Shown: positions 1 through 8,757, counted from the first letter of the stretch. The stretch: DNA of 42,268 nucleotides from Leptolyngbya sp. PLA1 (GCA_021405315.1 QWIH01000029.1:1-42268); one strand, 5' to 3'. Notes: generated by a model not told the origin, from the sequence alone. Made by a program: numbers and translations.

Positions 1-2614
1 GCGACCGTGCCCGCCACGAGGCCGCGTCCGCGTCGCGACCGTGGGCCGCGTAGAAGTCCGCGAGCGACCCCGCCGCGGTCCGCACGCGCTTGTCGGTGTC
101 GCCCAGCGCCGCCTTCAGCCCCTCGTAACCCGCGACGAGTTCACGCTCGGCTTCGTCCGTGCGCCCGGACTTGTCCAGCACCTTGCCCCGCCCGACCCTG
201 AAGGTCGCCGTCATCCAGTGCGCGGGACCGAGCACCTTCTCCGCACCGTTGATCGCGAGGTCCGAGCACTCGAGCGCCGCCCCGAAGTTCCCCGCCGTCG
301 CGCGCGCCAGCGCGACGTTGTTGAATGAGATCAGCGTGCTCACGTTGGTGTCGCCCAGCTTTCGCCTCCGGATCGCGAGCACCTCTTCGTCCAGGGCGGC
401 ACTCTCCGCCGTCTGCCCGCGCAGCTTCAGGATCGCCGCGAGATTCGCGAGCGTGCCCAGCGTGGAGGGGTGCTCGCGTCCGATCGTTCTCGTCCGTGCC
501 TCGACCACCTGCCGCGTGAGCGACTCCGCCTCGTCGAGCCTTCCGCAGTCCTGGAGGGACTTCGCGAGGTTGTGGGCGAAGAGCAGCGTGGAGGCATTCT
601 CGGCGCCGTAGCGCGCCGTGCATTTCTCCACGACCGGCGCCAGCACCTCGCGCGCCCTCTCGCACTCGCCCTGCTGGATGAGCAGCGTGCCGAGGTTCGA
701 CCACGCCGTCAGCGTGTCGATGTGGTCGAGCCCGAGCATCTTCTCCATCCCCGCCGCCGCGTTGCGGTACGCCGCCTCCGCCTCTTTGACTTTCCCCAGG
801 TCGTGCAGGAGCGACCCGTAGTTCAGCATGAGATGGTCGCGGTGGTTGGCGCCCATCTCGGGCCGGTTCTCCGTCCTCTTGAGCGCATCCAGGTACACAG
901 CCTCGGCCTCCGCCAGCTTGCTCTGCTGCCTGAGCGCGACGCCCAGGTTCCCCAGCGCCTCCAGCGCCCGGGGCTCGTTGCCCTTGCCCAGCGAGTCGTA
1001 GAGCGCCAGTGCGGCACGGGTTGCCTGCTCCGAGCCCGCCAGATCCCCCTTTGCGTGCAGGGCCAGACCCAGCCCCTCCAGGGCCCGCGTCTCGTACTGG
1101 TCCTTCGGTGAGAGGCCCCGGGATCGCTCCGCCGCGTCCTGCGCCAGCCTCAGCGCCTCGTCACCCTCTCCTTCCCGATACTTGAGGTACGAGAGCCTGA
1201 CCAGCGCGCGCACTGTCTCCGGGTGCGCCGGGCCGTGCAACGATTCTCGGAGCCTGAGCGACTCGCGCATCAGTGGCTCCGCCCGGTCGAAGGCGGACAG
1301 CGACAGGAACGTGTCGGCGAGCGTGGCGCACAGCACCGCCCGAGTGGGCGCGGGCAGGTCGCCTCGTTCGAGCTGCTCCTTCGCCTTGTCGACGACGTCG
1401 AGCACGCGAACGTCCCGCCCGTCCTTCGCCGTGCTGCCGGACTCCAGCATCGTCCGGAGGAACTCCACCGCCGCGGCTTTCTCCTCCAACTCCCGCGTCG
1501 CGTCCGAGAGAGCCAGCGCGGCCCTCCGCTCGGCGTCGGTCGCGCGCCCGTAGAGCACCGTGAGCCACGCGGCGCCCGCCAGCGTGGCAACCAGCGCCGC
1601 GACCGCCGCGATCGCCGCCCTGCGGTGCCTCTGCGCGCGCTTCCGCAGGGCGTACCACGCGCCGTCCCGCTTCGCCAGGATGGGCTGGCCCGACAGCCAC
1701 GACCGCACGTCCGCCAGCAGCGAGTCCGCGGTCTGGTACCGCCTGTCCGGCTCCTTCGCCAGGCACCGGTGCGCGATGGTCTGCAGGTCTTCGTCGGCGC
1801 CGGGCTCCGTCCCTCGGAACGGCGCCGGCGCCGTGTTCCTGATCGCCGCCAGCGCCGCGCTCGCGCTGCCCGTCACGTCGTACGGGAACCTCCCCGTCAC
1901 AAGCTGGTACAGAATCACGCCGAGCGAGTAGATGTCCGATCTCACGTCCGTGGCCTGCGCACCCGACTCCGCCGCCTCCGGGCTCGCCCAGGGCAGCGAC
2001 CCGATGAACTGGCCCGTGCCGGTGACCTCCACCGATTCAGACCCGCTCGCCTTCGCGAGACCGAAGTCCAGCACCTTGGGCTTCCCCTCGTCGTCCACCC
2101 GGATGTTCGAGGGCTTGAGGTCCCGATGGATCACGCCCCGCTGGTGCGCGTGTGATACCGCCTCGCAGATCAGCGCAAAGAGCTCCACGCGTTCCCGCAG
2201 GGGCATCTCGGCGTCCGGCGTCCGCCGGATCACCTCGTCCAGGGGGCGCCCTTCCACAAACTCCATCACCAGGTAGGACAGCCCATCGGGTGTCTCGCCC
2301 CGGTCGTAGACGCGCACGATGCCCGGGTGCCGCAGGCTCGCGGCGAGTTCCGCCTCGCGGTCAAACCGTCGCCGCGCCGCGCTCCCGGCCATCGCGCCCC
2401 CGAGCAGGACCTTGATCGCCACCCGCTGCTTCGTGGACACCTGCCGGGCGTCGTAGACCACCCCCTGCCCGCCCCTGCGGAGTTCCGACAGCGACTCATA
2501 GCCCGCGATCTGGGGCGTGGGCCCGCTCCTGATCGCGCGTGCGAGCTCCACGAGCGACGTCTCGTCCTCGTACCACGCAGGCCCGGCCCCGGATCGAGCG
2601 ACTCCAGTCACCAC
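1..2614 (-). CDS. Ser/Thr protein kinase with TPR repeats (C-terminus off left edge)
   Basis: The frame is open from a GTG at 2614 to the window edge, giving 871 codons with no stop. Residues about 38-300 form a Hanks-type kinase: glycine loop GGQGVVY near 48-54, ATP lysine K68 in VAIKVL, catalytic loop HRDLKPSN with D165, DFGLA with D183, then SPE and DVRSDIYSLGV. A single membrane segment follows, rich in Ala/Val/Leu and ending WLTVLYG. The rest is a long run of TPR-like helices, a likely protein-binding region on the far side of the membrane. The start lies 13 bases after the ECF sigma stop, so the two are probably co-transcribed. GTG 2614 or the next codon, GTG 2611, could be the true start. 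Kinase identity is certain; the substrate is unknown. Confidence 0.93.
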   Translation of the reverse strand, partial: MVTGVARSGAGPAWYEDETSLVELARAIRSGPTPQIAGYESLSELRRGGQGVVYDARQVSTKQRVAIKVLLGGAMAGSAARRRFDREAELAASLRHPGIVRVYDRGETPDGLSYLVMEFVEGRPLDEVIRRTPDAEMPLRERVELFALICEAVSHAHQRGVIHRDLKPSNIRVDDEGKPKVLDFGLAKASGSESVEVTGTGQFIGSLPWASPEAAESGAQATDVRSDIYSLGVILYQLVTGRFPYDVTGSASAALAAIRNTAPAPFRGTEPGADEDLQTIAHRCLAKEPDRRYQTADSLLADVRSWLSGQPILAKRDGAWYALRKRAQRHRRAAIAAVAALVATLAGAAWLTVLYGRATDAERRAALALSDATRELEEKAAAVEFLRTMLESGSTAKDGRDVRVLDVVDKAKEQLERGDLPAPTRAVLCATLADTFLSLSAFDRAEPLMRESLRLRESLHGPAHPETVRALVRLSYLKYREGEGDEALRLAQDAAERSRGLSPKDQYETRALEGLGLALHAKGDLAGSEQATRAALALYDSLGKGNEPRALEALGNLGVALRQQSKLAEAEAVYLDALKRTENRPEMGANHRDHLMLNYGSLLHDLGKVKEAEAAYRNAAAGMEKMLGLDHIDTLTAWSNLGTLLIQQGECERAREVLAPVVEKCTARYGAENASTLLFAHNLAKSLQDCGRLDEAESLTRQVVEARTRTIGREHPSTLGTLANLAAILKLRGQTAESAALDEEVLAIRRRKLGDTNVSTLISFNNVALARATAGNFGAALECSDLAINGAEKVLGPAHWMTATFRVGRGKVLDKSGRTDEAERELVAGYEGLKAALGDTDKRVRTAAGSLADFYAAHGRDADAASWRARS

Positions 2615-2627
2615 GCACCCCCGAGAC

Positions 2628-3197
2628 TCATCCCTCCTCGCGCACCTGCTCGTCGATCACCCGCGACAGCCGCCGGAGCACGCGCGACTTTGCCTGGTAC
2701 ACCGAGTCCACGCTCACCCCGAGCAGTGTCGCCACCTCCTGTGCGGGCCGCCCCTCCACGCCGTACAGCCGGAACGCACGCCGGTCGGACTCCGAAAACT
2801 CGGAGTCGATCACCTGCATCGCGCGCCGGAAGTGGTATTGCCTCCATTCGAGCTCCCAGGGCTCCTCGCCTTCCGACGGGTCCGGCGCCTCAGATAGCCC
2901 TGCCGATGCCGGCTTCTGACACAATCGTTTGGAGATCGCGTGCACCACAACCGTCTTCAGGTACGACCGAAACAGCCCCCGCGCCGGGTCGTACTCAAAC
3001 GTCCCCATCGCCTTTGTGAGCGACATCAGCACGTCCTGGCACACGTCCTCGATGTCCGCCGCCTGCAGCCCGCGCCGTGCGCAGAACCCGCGGATCAGAG
3101 CGCCGTAGCGATCCAGGAACTCCCGCCAGGCGCCGCCATCACCGGCGTCTCGGAGCCGCACCAGCAGCGTCGAATGTGTGACCGAGTGCTGCGTCAC
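2628..3197 (-). CDS. ECF-type RNA polymerase sigma factor
   Basis: A 189-aa protein of normal ECF length. Region 2 covers about residues 25-95, including RYGALIRGFC, DIEDVCQDVL and GLFRSYL. Region 4 covers about 130-185, with the HTH in PAQEVATLLGVSVDSVYQ followed by AKSRVLRRL. No anti-sigma gene is adjacent. Instead the next gene in the same direction is a membrane Ser/Thr kinase, a pairing known from planctomycetes in which the kinase is thought to control the sigma factor. The start is GTG 3197: a TAGGGT hexamer lies 6 nt upstream and there is no Shine-Dalgarno, so the message is probably leaderless. Confidence 0.93.
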   Translation of the reverse strand: MTQHSVTHSTLLVRLRDAGDGGAWREFLDRYGALIRGFCARRGLQAADIEDVCQDVLMSLTKAMGTFEYDPARGLFRSYLKTVVVHAISKRLCQKPASAGLSEAPDPSEGEEPWELEWRQYHFRRAMQVIDSEFSESDRRAFRLYGVEGRPAQEVATLLGVSVDSVYQAKSRVLRRLSRVIDEQVREEG

Positions 3198-3203
3198 GAC
3201 AAT

Positions 3204-3209
3204 ACCCTA
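3204..3209 (-). promoter_or_regulatory. -10 hexamer TAGGGT of the ECF sigma gene
   Basis: TAGGGT ends 6 nt before the GTG start on the minus strand. Transcription would start at or next to the start codon. Confidence 0.55.
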
Positions 3210-3334
3210 CCCCCTGTGGCAAGGACGTACATCGGGCGAACGCCGCCGCGTCGTTCCTCGTGCACCGCATTCTTCCGATCTTCACCCACCGTCCGAACAA
3301 AATCCAACTGAAATGTGGGCCGCGTGCGACCGCG

Positions 3335-3340
3335 TACACT
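3335..3340 (+). promoter_or_regulatory. -10 hexamer TACACT of the STAS gene
   Basis: TACACT is followed by 6 nt and then GTG 3347. The spacing supports the short start over the in-frame ATG at 3260, because that longer version would place the hexamer inside the coding sequence. Confidence 0.6.
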
Positions 3341-3346
3341 GCCCTC

Positions 3347-3703
3347 GTGCCCCTTCCCAACAACTCCAACGTGTCCGGCTCGCTGATCCAGGGTGTCGCC
3401 GTCGCCAGGGTTCATCACTCCAAGATCACCGAAGCCCAGGTCGCCGGCCTCCGCTCGGATCTCGAGCAGGCAGCGTCCCAGGCCGGCGGCAGGCTCATCG
3501 TTGACCTCACGGAAGTCGAACTCCTCACCTCCGCTGGCCTCGGCATGCTCGTTCAACTGCGAGTTTCCTGCGAAGCTGGGAAGGGCCGCCTCGTGCTCTG
3601 CGGCGTCGCGCCGGTCATCCGCGATGTCCTCCGCATCACCCGCCTCGACAAAGTCATCCCCGCTCGCGACGACGTAACCGCCGCGCTGAGAGACTTCGCG
3701 TGA
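3347..3703 (+). CDS. STAS-domain protein (anti-sigma factor antagonist type)
   Basis: A 118-aa single STAS domain. The core strand-loop-helix is seen in LIVDLTEVELLTSAGLGMLVQL, followed by GRLVLCGVAPVIRDVLRITRLD, the usual SpoIIAA/RsbV layout. The serine in LTSAGLG is where the phosphorylated Ser/Thr of these antagonists sits. It is divergent from the ECF sigma factor and kinase, so a partner-switching link is conceivable but unproven. GTG 3347 was chosen because residues encoded from the upstream ATG 3260 do not resemble STAS proteins and a -10 hexamer sits just before GTG. The stop overlaps the purN start by 4 bases, which suggests translational coupling. Confidence 0.87.
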   Translation: MPLPNNSNVSGSLIQGVAVARVHHSKITEAQVAGLRSDLEQAASQAGGRLIVDLTEVELLTSAGLGMLVQLRVSCEAGKGRLVLCGVAPVIRDVLRITRLDKVIPARDDVTAALRDFA

Positions 3704-4311
3704 GTGCCCCCAGGCCAGCGACCCCATCGGCAACGGTGCCGAACCTCGCCGTCATGGTCTCGGGATCCGGGCGCACGCTCGAGAACATCCTGGCCCGATG
3801 CGACTCCGGCGACATCCCCGCGCGCGTCGCGCTGGTGATCGCCTCGCAGGAGTGCCGCGGCGCCGAGATTGCGCGAGGCCGCGTGCCCGCAGTCCTCGTG
3901 ATGCCCGGTGAAATCCCGGCACCCACCCTCCTGGATGTGCTCCGTGGCCACGACATCGATCTCGTCATCCTCGCCGGCTACCTCCGCCTCGTCCGCATCC
4001 CCGACGCCTTCAGGGGACGCGTGCTGAACATCCACCCGGCGCTCCTCCCGCTCCACGGCGGCACGGGCATGCACGGCAGGCGGGTTCACGAGGCCGTCCT
4101 CGCCTCCGGCGACCGTCAATCGGGCTGCACCGTGCACTTCTGCGACGATACCTACGACACCGGGAAGATCATCCTGCAGCACGCCTGCCCTGTGCAGCCC
4201 GACGACACCCCGGACACCCTTGCCGCACGGGTCTTTCAGGCAGAGCTCCAGGCCTACCCCCGTGCGATCCGATGGGCCCTGGGGAACCTCCCCGCTCGGT
4301 CGAGCGTCTGA
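3700..4311 (+). CDS. purN: Phosphoribosylglycinamide formyltransferase
   Basis: Transfers a formyl group from 10-formyltetrahydrofolate to GAR, the third step of purine synthesis. The 203-aa length is normal. Family marks include VMVSGSGRTLENIL near the N-terminus (phosphate binding), LAGYLRLV, NIHPALLPLHGG with the catalytic Asn and His, and GCTVHFCDDTYDTG with the catalytic Asp. The GTG start overlaps the STAS stop (GTGA). Pairing with a STAS gene is not a known functional module and probably reflects simple co-transcription. Confidence 0.94.
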   Translation: MSAPRPATPSATVPNLAVMVSGSGRTLENILARCDSGDIPARVALVIASQECRGAEIARGRVPAVLVMPGEIPAPTLLDVLRGHDIDLVILAGYLRLVRIPDAFRGRVLNIHPALLPLHGGTGMHGRRVHEAVLASGDRQSGCTVHFCDDTYDTGKIILQHACPVQPDDTPDTLAARVFQAELQAYPRAIRWALGNLPARSSV

Positions 4312-4356
4312 CCCACGCACCGCCCCGCGGCTCGTGCCGCGCTCACGGAGCCTTGC

Positions 4357-5841
4357 ATGCGATGCCGGTGTCTCAGCGTCCTGGTGCTGCTCGGCCTCAC
4401 GCTGATGCCCGCCCTCGCGCCGGGCCAGCAGGATCAGGAGCGCCGGCGCCTGGCAACCCAGCTCGCGCAGCAGGCGACGGAGGCCTTCGAGAAGAACGAC
4501 TACGCGAGGGCCGAGCAACTCCTCCGCAGGCAGCTCGTCCTGCAGCCCGGCAACTTCGTCGTCATGTACAACCTGGGCTGCGCCCTCGCCATGCAGGGGA
4601 GTTCCGAGCAGGCCGCGGACTTCATCGTCCGCGCCGTGGAGCACGGCTTCACCGACCTCGCCCACATGGAGCGAGACCCGCAACTCGCCGCCGTTCGCGA
4701 TGAGCCCGCCATCCGGGCGCTGCGGGACCGCTGGCACGAAGTCCTCCTCGTCCAGGCCGAGAACAACCTCAAGGACGCCCAGCGCACCTTCGCGAAGGGC
4801 TACGAGGTCACCCGGGACGAGCAACTCAAGGTCATCTACCTCTCCGCCTTCAACCCCAAGAGCTTCGACGCGGTCCGCGCCGAACTCACCCGCATCGCGG
4901 AGTGGTCCGGGGCCAACCTGTTCCCCGATCTCCTTGACCCCAAGGCCTCCCGAGACGACGCCTGGGTCGTTGTCATCCTTCCCGGCAAGTCGGACTTCGC
5001 CTCCTGGGCACGGGCGTCATTCGGCAACGACGCCGTCCAGGGCAACAGCATGATCGCCGGATCCTACATGCACGACCAGAAGCGGCTGGTCGCCATGGAC
5101 CTCGGCGCAACCCTCCGTCACGAGTTTCTCCACGCGCTTCACTGGCGAGTCAGCACCCGCCGGGGCCAGGCCCATCCGCTCTGGATTCTGGAAGGGCTCG
5201 GCACGCTCGTCGAGGACTACGACCTGGCCGACGATGGCGCCATCGTCCCCGCTGTCTCGTGGCGAACCAACACCACCAAGCGCATCGAGAAGATCAACAA
5301 GCTCATCCCGCTCTCAAAGCTCTCGTCGATGACCCAGGCCCAGTTCGCCGGACAGAGGCCCCTCGCCAACTACGCCCAAGCCCGCGCATTCTTCCTCTAC
5401 CTGCAGCAGCAGGGGAAGCTCCGCGAATGGTTCACGTCCTACCAGGATTCATTCCGCGAGGACCCCACCGGGCTGGGCGCTCTCGAGCGGGCCCTGGGCC
5501 GCTCCCATGCGCAGATCGACGCGGACTTCAAGGCCTGGGTTCGGCTTCTTCCCGCCGTGCCGGAAGAGATCAAGCCCGGCATGGCGAGCCTTGGCGTCGA
5601 GGTCGATGCGGGCACCGGGGAAGGCCCCGTCATCGCCGCCCCTCCACGCCGCGCCGACGGCTCACGCATTGACCTCCGGCTCGGGGACATCATCCAGGCC
5701 ATCGACCAGCGCCCCACGCGCGATCTCGCCGAACTCGTCCGCGTGCTCAGCGGATACCAGCCCGGGGCCGAGGTCTCCGTCAGCTACCGCAGGGGCTCGC
5801 TCATGCGAGAGGCCACCGTGACCCTCCTGCCAGCCCCCTGA
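4357..5841 (+). CDS. Secreted HEXXH metallopeptidase with TPR and PDZ regions
   Basis: A 494-aa protein. A signal peptide occupies about residues 1-24, ending PALAPGQQ. Residues about 28-125 contain TPR-like helices (AFEKNDYARAEQLL, NFVVMYNLGCALAMQG). The middle is a gluzincin-type domain with HEFLH (H255, E256, H259) and a downstream glutamate in LEGLGTLVEDYD, as in the DUF1570/peptidase MA-like families common in planctomycetes. A PDZ-like domain closes the protein (RLGDIIQAIDQRPTRDLAEL). An ACGGAG site lies just upstream of the ATG. It is probably active in the periplasm or at the cell surface; the substrate is unknown. Confidence 0.85.
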   Translation: MRCRCLSVLVLLGLTLMPALAPGQQDQERRRLATQLAQQATEAFEKNDYARAEQLLRRQLVLQPGNFVVMYNLGCALAMQGSSEQAADFIVRAVEHGFTDLAHMERDPQLAAVRDEPAIRALRDRWHEVLLVQAENNLKDAQRTFAKGYEVTRDEQLKVIYLSAFNPKSFDAVRAELTRIAEWSGANLFPDLLDPKASRDDAWVVVILPGKSDFASWARASFGNDAVQGNSMIAGSYMHDQKRLVAMDLGATLRHEFLHALHWRVSTRRGQAHPLWILEGLGTLVEDYDLADDGAIVPAVSWRTNTTKRIEKINKLIPLSKLSSMTQAQFAGQRPLANYAQARAFFLYLQQQGKLREWFTSYQDSFREDPTGLGALERALGRSHAQIDADFKAWVRLLPAVPEEIKPGMASLGVEVDAGTGEGPVIAAPPRRADGSRIDLRLGDIIQAIDQRPTRDLAELVRVLSGYQPGAEVSVSYRRGSLMREATVTLLPAP

Positions 5842-5854
5842 TCCGTGTATCGTC

Positions 5855-6448
5855 TCAGCGCCGGCGACGAACCAGCGCCAGAGCCCCCAGCAGCGTGAGC
5901 GCCGACCCCGGGGCCGGCACCACGGTCACCTCGTCGATCGCCACGTTGGCCGCCGCCGAGCCGAGCGTGTGCTGCAGCGTCAGGCGCGCCGTCAGGCCGT
6001 TGGCCACGAAGTCGAAGCTGAACGGCACCCAGCCCTCTGTCCGAGAGCTGACGGTCCCGGTTACGGCGCCCAGGTCGTTGGCCCCGTCCGACACGGCCAT
6101 CCGCACGGACTGCAGCGCGTCACCCTGAATGCACGCCAGGTAGAACGTCGCCGTGTACGTCTGGCCCGGCGTCGTGCTCAGAAACTGGGTCAGCATCTCG
6201 TTCACGCCCCCGTTATGACCCATGCTGACGAACTGGACCCCGCCCTGCGCCGCGATCTGGGAAACTCCGTTCACCCCCCGCTCCAGCAGCACGGTGTTGC
6301 CGCCCGTGACTCCCCAGTCGGTGAGCGCGGTGATGGACACCCGGTCCGGGCCCGGAATCGCCGAGGATTCGAACGATCCGTTCACAACCGCCCCGAGCCC
6401 GACCGACGAGCACGCCGCACTCACGAGGCACGCACACACGCTGCGCAT
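5855..6448 (-). CDS. PEP-CTERM-like secreted protein (DUF642-like)
   Basis: A 197-aa secreted protein. The signal peptide covers about residues 1-20. The mature part starts VVNGSFES and continues with DWGVTGGNTVLLERG and GQTYTATFYLA, which resembles DUF642-type galactose-binding-like folds. The C-terminus is VPAPGSALTLLGALALVRRRR, a PEP-CTERM-like sorting tail in which the motif reads PAPG. The start ATG 6448 has AAGGAG upstream. The same frame stays open far beyond this start, but that part is antisense to thyX. No exosortase gene is in the window. Confidence 0.82.
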   Translation of the reverse strand: MRSVCACLVSAACSSVGLGAVVNGSFESSAIPGPDRVSITALTDWGVTGGNTVLLERGVNGVSQIAAQGGVQFVSMGHNGGVNEMLTQFLSTTPGQTYTATFYLACIQGDALQSVRMAVSDGANDLGAVTGTVSSRTEGWVPFSFDFVANGLTARLTLQHTLGSAAANVAIDEVTVVPAPGSALTLLGALALVRRRR

Positions 6449-6495
6449 GGACAGACTCCTTAAAGGTCGCCTGTCCCGCTCTCCACCCGTCCGAA

Positions 6496-6523
6496 AACAT
6501 ACATCAGCCCGACGACGCGACAA
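6496..6523 (-). promoter_or_regulatory. Promoter of the PEP-CTERM gene (TTGTCG-N16-TATGTT)
   Basis: On the minus strand TTGTCG (6523-6518) is separated by 16 nt from TATGTT (6501-6496). The -10 lies in an 11-mer, TGATGTATGTT, repeated exactly before the gene at 7858. Confidence 0.6.
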
Positions 6524-6629
6524 CCAAACTGGCGGGTTTTTCACCCATATAGGTGTTCCGCGTTCCGCTCGGCATCCGGACGCCCGTGAGGTGAAGGCTA
6601 GCGACAGGCCGGCCAGCCGCGGCCACGGG

Positions 6630-6635
6630 TACGCT
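6630..6635 (+). promoter_or_regulatory. -10 hexamer TACGCT of thyX
   Basis: TACGCT ends 5 nt before the ATG and there is no Shine-Dalgarno. This is a candidate leaderless promoter. Confidence 0.5.
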
Positions 6636-6640
6636 CCTGC

Positions 6641-7588
6641 ATGTCCCACCCCGCCGCAGACGCCGCCATCGAGCTCAAGCCCATCACGTCCACCAAGCCC
6701 GAGCAGCCGTTGCGCGACGTCATGGGAGGTGCGAGCAGGCAGGAAATCAAGGTCCTGGACCACGGCTTCGTGGCGCTGGTCGATGCCATGCCCCGCCTGG
6801 TCCCGGAGGGCCAGACCGCCGACGCCGCCATCGTGCAGGCCGCTCGCGTTTCCTACGGCCAGGGCACCAAGCAGGTCTCGGAGGACCGTGGCCTGGTGCG
6901 ATACCTCCTCCGCCATCGGCACACCACCCCCTTTGAGATGGTGGAGTTCAAGTTCCACATCGCGATGCCCATCTTCATCGCACGCCAGTGGATCCGCCAC
7001 CGCACCGCGAACGTCAACGAATACTCGGCACGATACTCCATCGTCCCCGATCGCTTCTACACGCCCACGCTGGAGGCGATCCGCAAGCAATCCACCTCCA
7101 ATCGCCAGGGGGGTGAAGAGACCTTCGCCGTGCAGAGCAGCCCGGACGAGGCCGCGACCGCCGAGGCCTTCCTTGACTACCTGCGCGACGCGGAATCGCT
7201 GTACGAGCGCTACCTCGCGCTCACAAGCAAGGGTGTGTCCCGCGAGCTCGCCCGCATGGGTCTCCCGGTGAACGTCTACACCGAGTGGTACTGGAAGTGC
7301 GACCTGCACAACATCCTGCGATTCCTCTCCTTGCGCATGGACAGCCACGCCCAGTGGGAGATCCGGATGTTTGCCAACGCGATGTACCGCCTCCTCGAGC
7401 CCATCGTTCCCGTGACCCTCGAGGCCTTCCGGGACTACGAGCTCGACGCGGTCCGCCTCACGCGCGCCGAAGTGGAGGCTGTCCGCGCCCATGCCGGCGG
7501 CGTCGCCCCGGATCTTGCCACTCCTAATAAGAGAGAGCAGGCCGAATGGGCCGCCAAGCGGGCCTCCCTGGGACTTGGCCCCTCCTGA
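6641..7588 (+). CDS. thyX: Flavin-dependent thymidylate synthase
   Basis: Converts dUMP to dTMP using methylenetetrahydrofolate, FAD and NADPH, yielding tetrahydrofolate rather than dihydrofolate. The signature RHR-x7-S is present as RHRTANVNEYS (R119 to S129) followed by ARY. Other conserved parts are ARVSYGQGTK, LLRHRHTTPFEMVEFKFHI and the C-terminal FLSLRMDSHAQWEIR. At 315 aa it is a little longer than many ThyX proteins because of about 30 extra N-terminal residues. No thyA is seen in this window. A hairpin terminator follows. Confidence 0.97.
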   Translation: MSHPAADAAIELKPITSTKPEQPLRDVMGGASRQEIKVLDHGFVALVDAMPRLVPEGQTADAAIVQAARVSYGQGTKQVSEDRGLVRYLLRHRHTTPFEMVEFKFHIAMPIFIARQWIRHRTANVNEYSARYSIVPDRFYTPTLEAIRKQSTSNRQGGEETFAVQSSPDEAATAEAFLDYLRDAESLYERYLALTSKGVSRELARMGLPVNVYTEWYWKCDLHNILRFLSLRMDSHAQWEIRMFANAMYRLLEPIVPVTLEAFRDYELDAVRLTRAEVEAVRAHAGGVAPDLATPNKREQAEWAAKRASLGLGPS

Positions 7589-7620
7589 GCCCCGTCCCCA
7601 CGTCCGAGATTCTCCGCCCT

Positions 7621-7665
7621 GCCGCTCGGCCGACCCCTCCGGGGCCGAGCGGCGACGGTGTTTTT
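7621..7665 (+). terminator. Intrinsic terminator after thyX
   Basis: GCCGCTCGGCC (7621-7631) pairs with GGCCGAGCGGC (7643-7653), and a T run ends at 7665. Confidence 0.8.
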
Positions 7666-7768
7666 GGGCGGCGTATGGGCCCACCCCCATTCTGAGCCCG
7701 AAAACGGCATCCCGGTCACTGCAAAAACCACACTTCGTTTTGCCATTTTCATGGCCGCGCACGGGGCG

Positions 7769-7779
7769 TGATGTATGTT
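7769..7779 (+). promoter_or_regulatory. Promoter -10 region TGATGTATGTT
   Basis: An extended -10 with TATGTT at 7774-7779. The 11-mer is identical to the one before the PEP-CTERM gene ending at 5855. It gives a leader of roughly 70 nt before the ATG at 7858. Confidence 0.55.
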
Positions 7780-7857
7780 CGAGTTGGGTCAGGAACGAGT
7801 CGTTCGTTCTAGAAGCGTGTTGGGAGTCATCCCCAAGTGTTCGTGAGGAGATTGCAA

Positions 7858-8757
7858 ATGAAGAATGTGATTGGTTCGCTGGTTGCTGTCGCTGGTCTCG
7901 CCGCTGCGGCTCACGCCCAGCCCCTGGCCACCCTGCTCAAGTACGAGGCTCGCGTGTTCAACGCCGGCAACGATGCCGGTTGGGGCTCCGCGATCGATGT
8001 GAACCCCGGCACCCGCGTCGAGGTTCGCGCCCTCGTCAGCTACACCGGCACCGGCACCGTCGGTGGTCTCAGCCAGATCGTCTTCCAGCCCATCGTCACC
8101 GGCTGGACCGCGGGCGAGGCCCTCGTGACCAACGCTGACACCGGCCAGGCTGGCCCTGCCACCGGCATCGGTCCCGTCGGCGGCACCCGCTCCACCCCGA
8201 TCGGCACCATCGACAACCTCCCGGGCGTCTACGGCCGCATCACTCCCTGGGGCGCCAACGCCACCACGACCTCGACCTTCCTCCGCGGCCATGTCGGCAC
8301 GGGCACCGCGGCTGGCATGCTCCGCATCGCCCAGAACCACATCACCAACTGGATCGGCGTCGGCGCCACCTCCGGCTCCACGGCGAACAACAACGTGAAC
8401 GGCGGCGGTGGTGTGTCGATCGCTCAGATCGCCAACCCCTCTCGCCTCCCCACCGACCCCGCCTTCAACAACGGCACCTCCAACCTCGTCGTCTTCAAGT
8501 TCTCCTTCCTCGTCGGCGCCGGCGACGGCCGCAGCCTCGTCATCAACACCCCCGATGACGGCTTCAACCGCACCCTCTCCAGCGGCCAGTATGTGCCCAA
8601 CATCCGCTGGTTCGCCAACGAGAACGAGGCCAGCGCCTCCGTCCAGACCGCCGCTGTGGCCGAGGCCGCGACGATCCGCGTCGTCCCGGTGCCCGCCCCC
8701 GGTGCGATGGCCCTCCTGGGTCTCGGCGGCCTGGTCGCCGCTCGCCGCCGCCGCTAA
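7858..8757 (+). CDS. Secreted PEP-CTERM-like protein, tandem paralogue 1 of 3
   Basis: A 299-aa protein with signal peptide MKNVIGSLVAVAGLAAAAHAQ and tail PAPGAMALLGLGGLVAARRRR. The mature domain includes YEARVFNAGN, VRALVSYTG, LSQIVFQP, GVYGRITPW, TSTFLRGHVGTGTA, HITNWIGVGATSGST and PNIRWFANENEAS. I do not recognise an enzymatic motif. It is probably anchored at the cell surface. The start ATG 7858 has GAGGAG 8-14 nt upstream and matches paralogue 2, so the in-frame start at 7837 was not used. It is followed by its own terminator. Parts of it are almost identical at the DNA level to paralogue 3. Confidence 0.88.
   Translation: MKNVIGSLVAVAGLAAAAHAQPLATLLKYEARVFNAGNDAGWGSAIDVNPGTRVEVRALVSYTGTGTVGGLSQIVFQPIVTGWTAGEALVTNADTGQAGPATGIGPVGGTRSTPIGTIDNLPGVYGRITPWGANATTTSTFLRGHVGTGTAAGMLRIAQNHITNWIGVGATSGSTANNNVNGGGGVSIAQIANPSRLPTDPAFNNGTSNLVVFKFSFLVGAGDGRSLVINTPDDGFNRTLSSGQYVPNIRWFANENEASASVQTAAVAEAATIRVVPVPAPGAMALLGLGGLVAARRRR

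Noticed and set aside
6541..6556. Near-palindrome CACC-N6-GGTG between the PEP-CTERM gene and thyX
   Set aside because: The arms are only 4 bp long, too little to claim an operator.
6449..7762. N-terminal extension of the minus-strand frame that contains the PEP-CTERM gene
   Set aside because: It lies antisense to thyX, and a signal peptide with AAGGAG starts at 6448.
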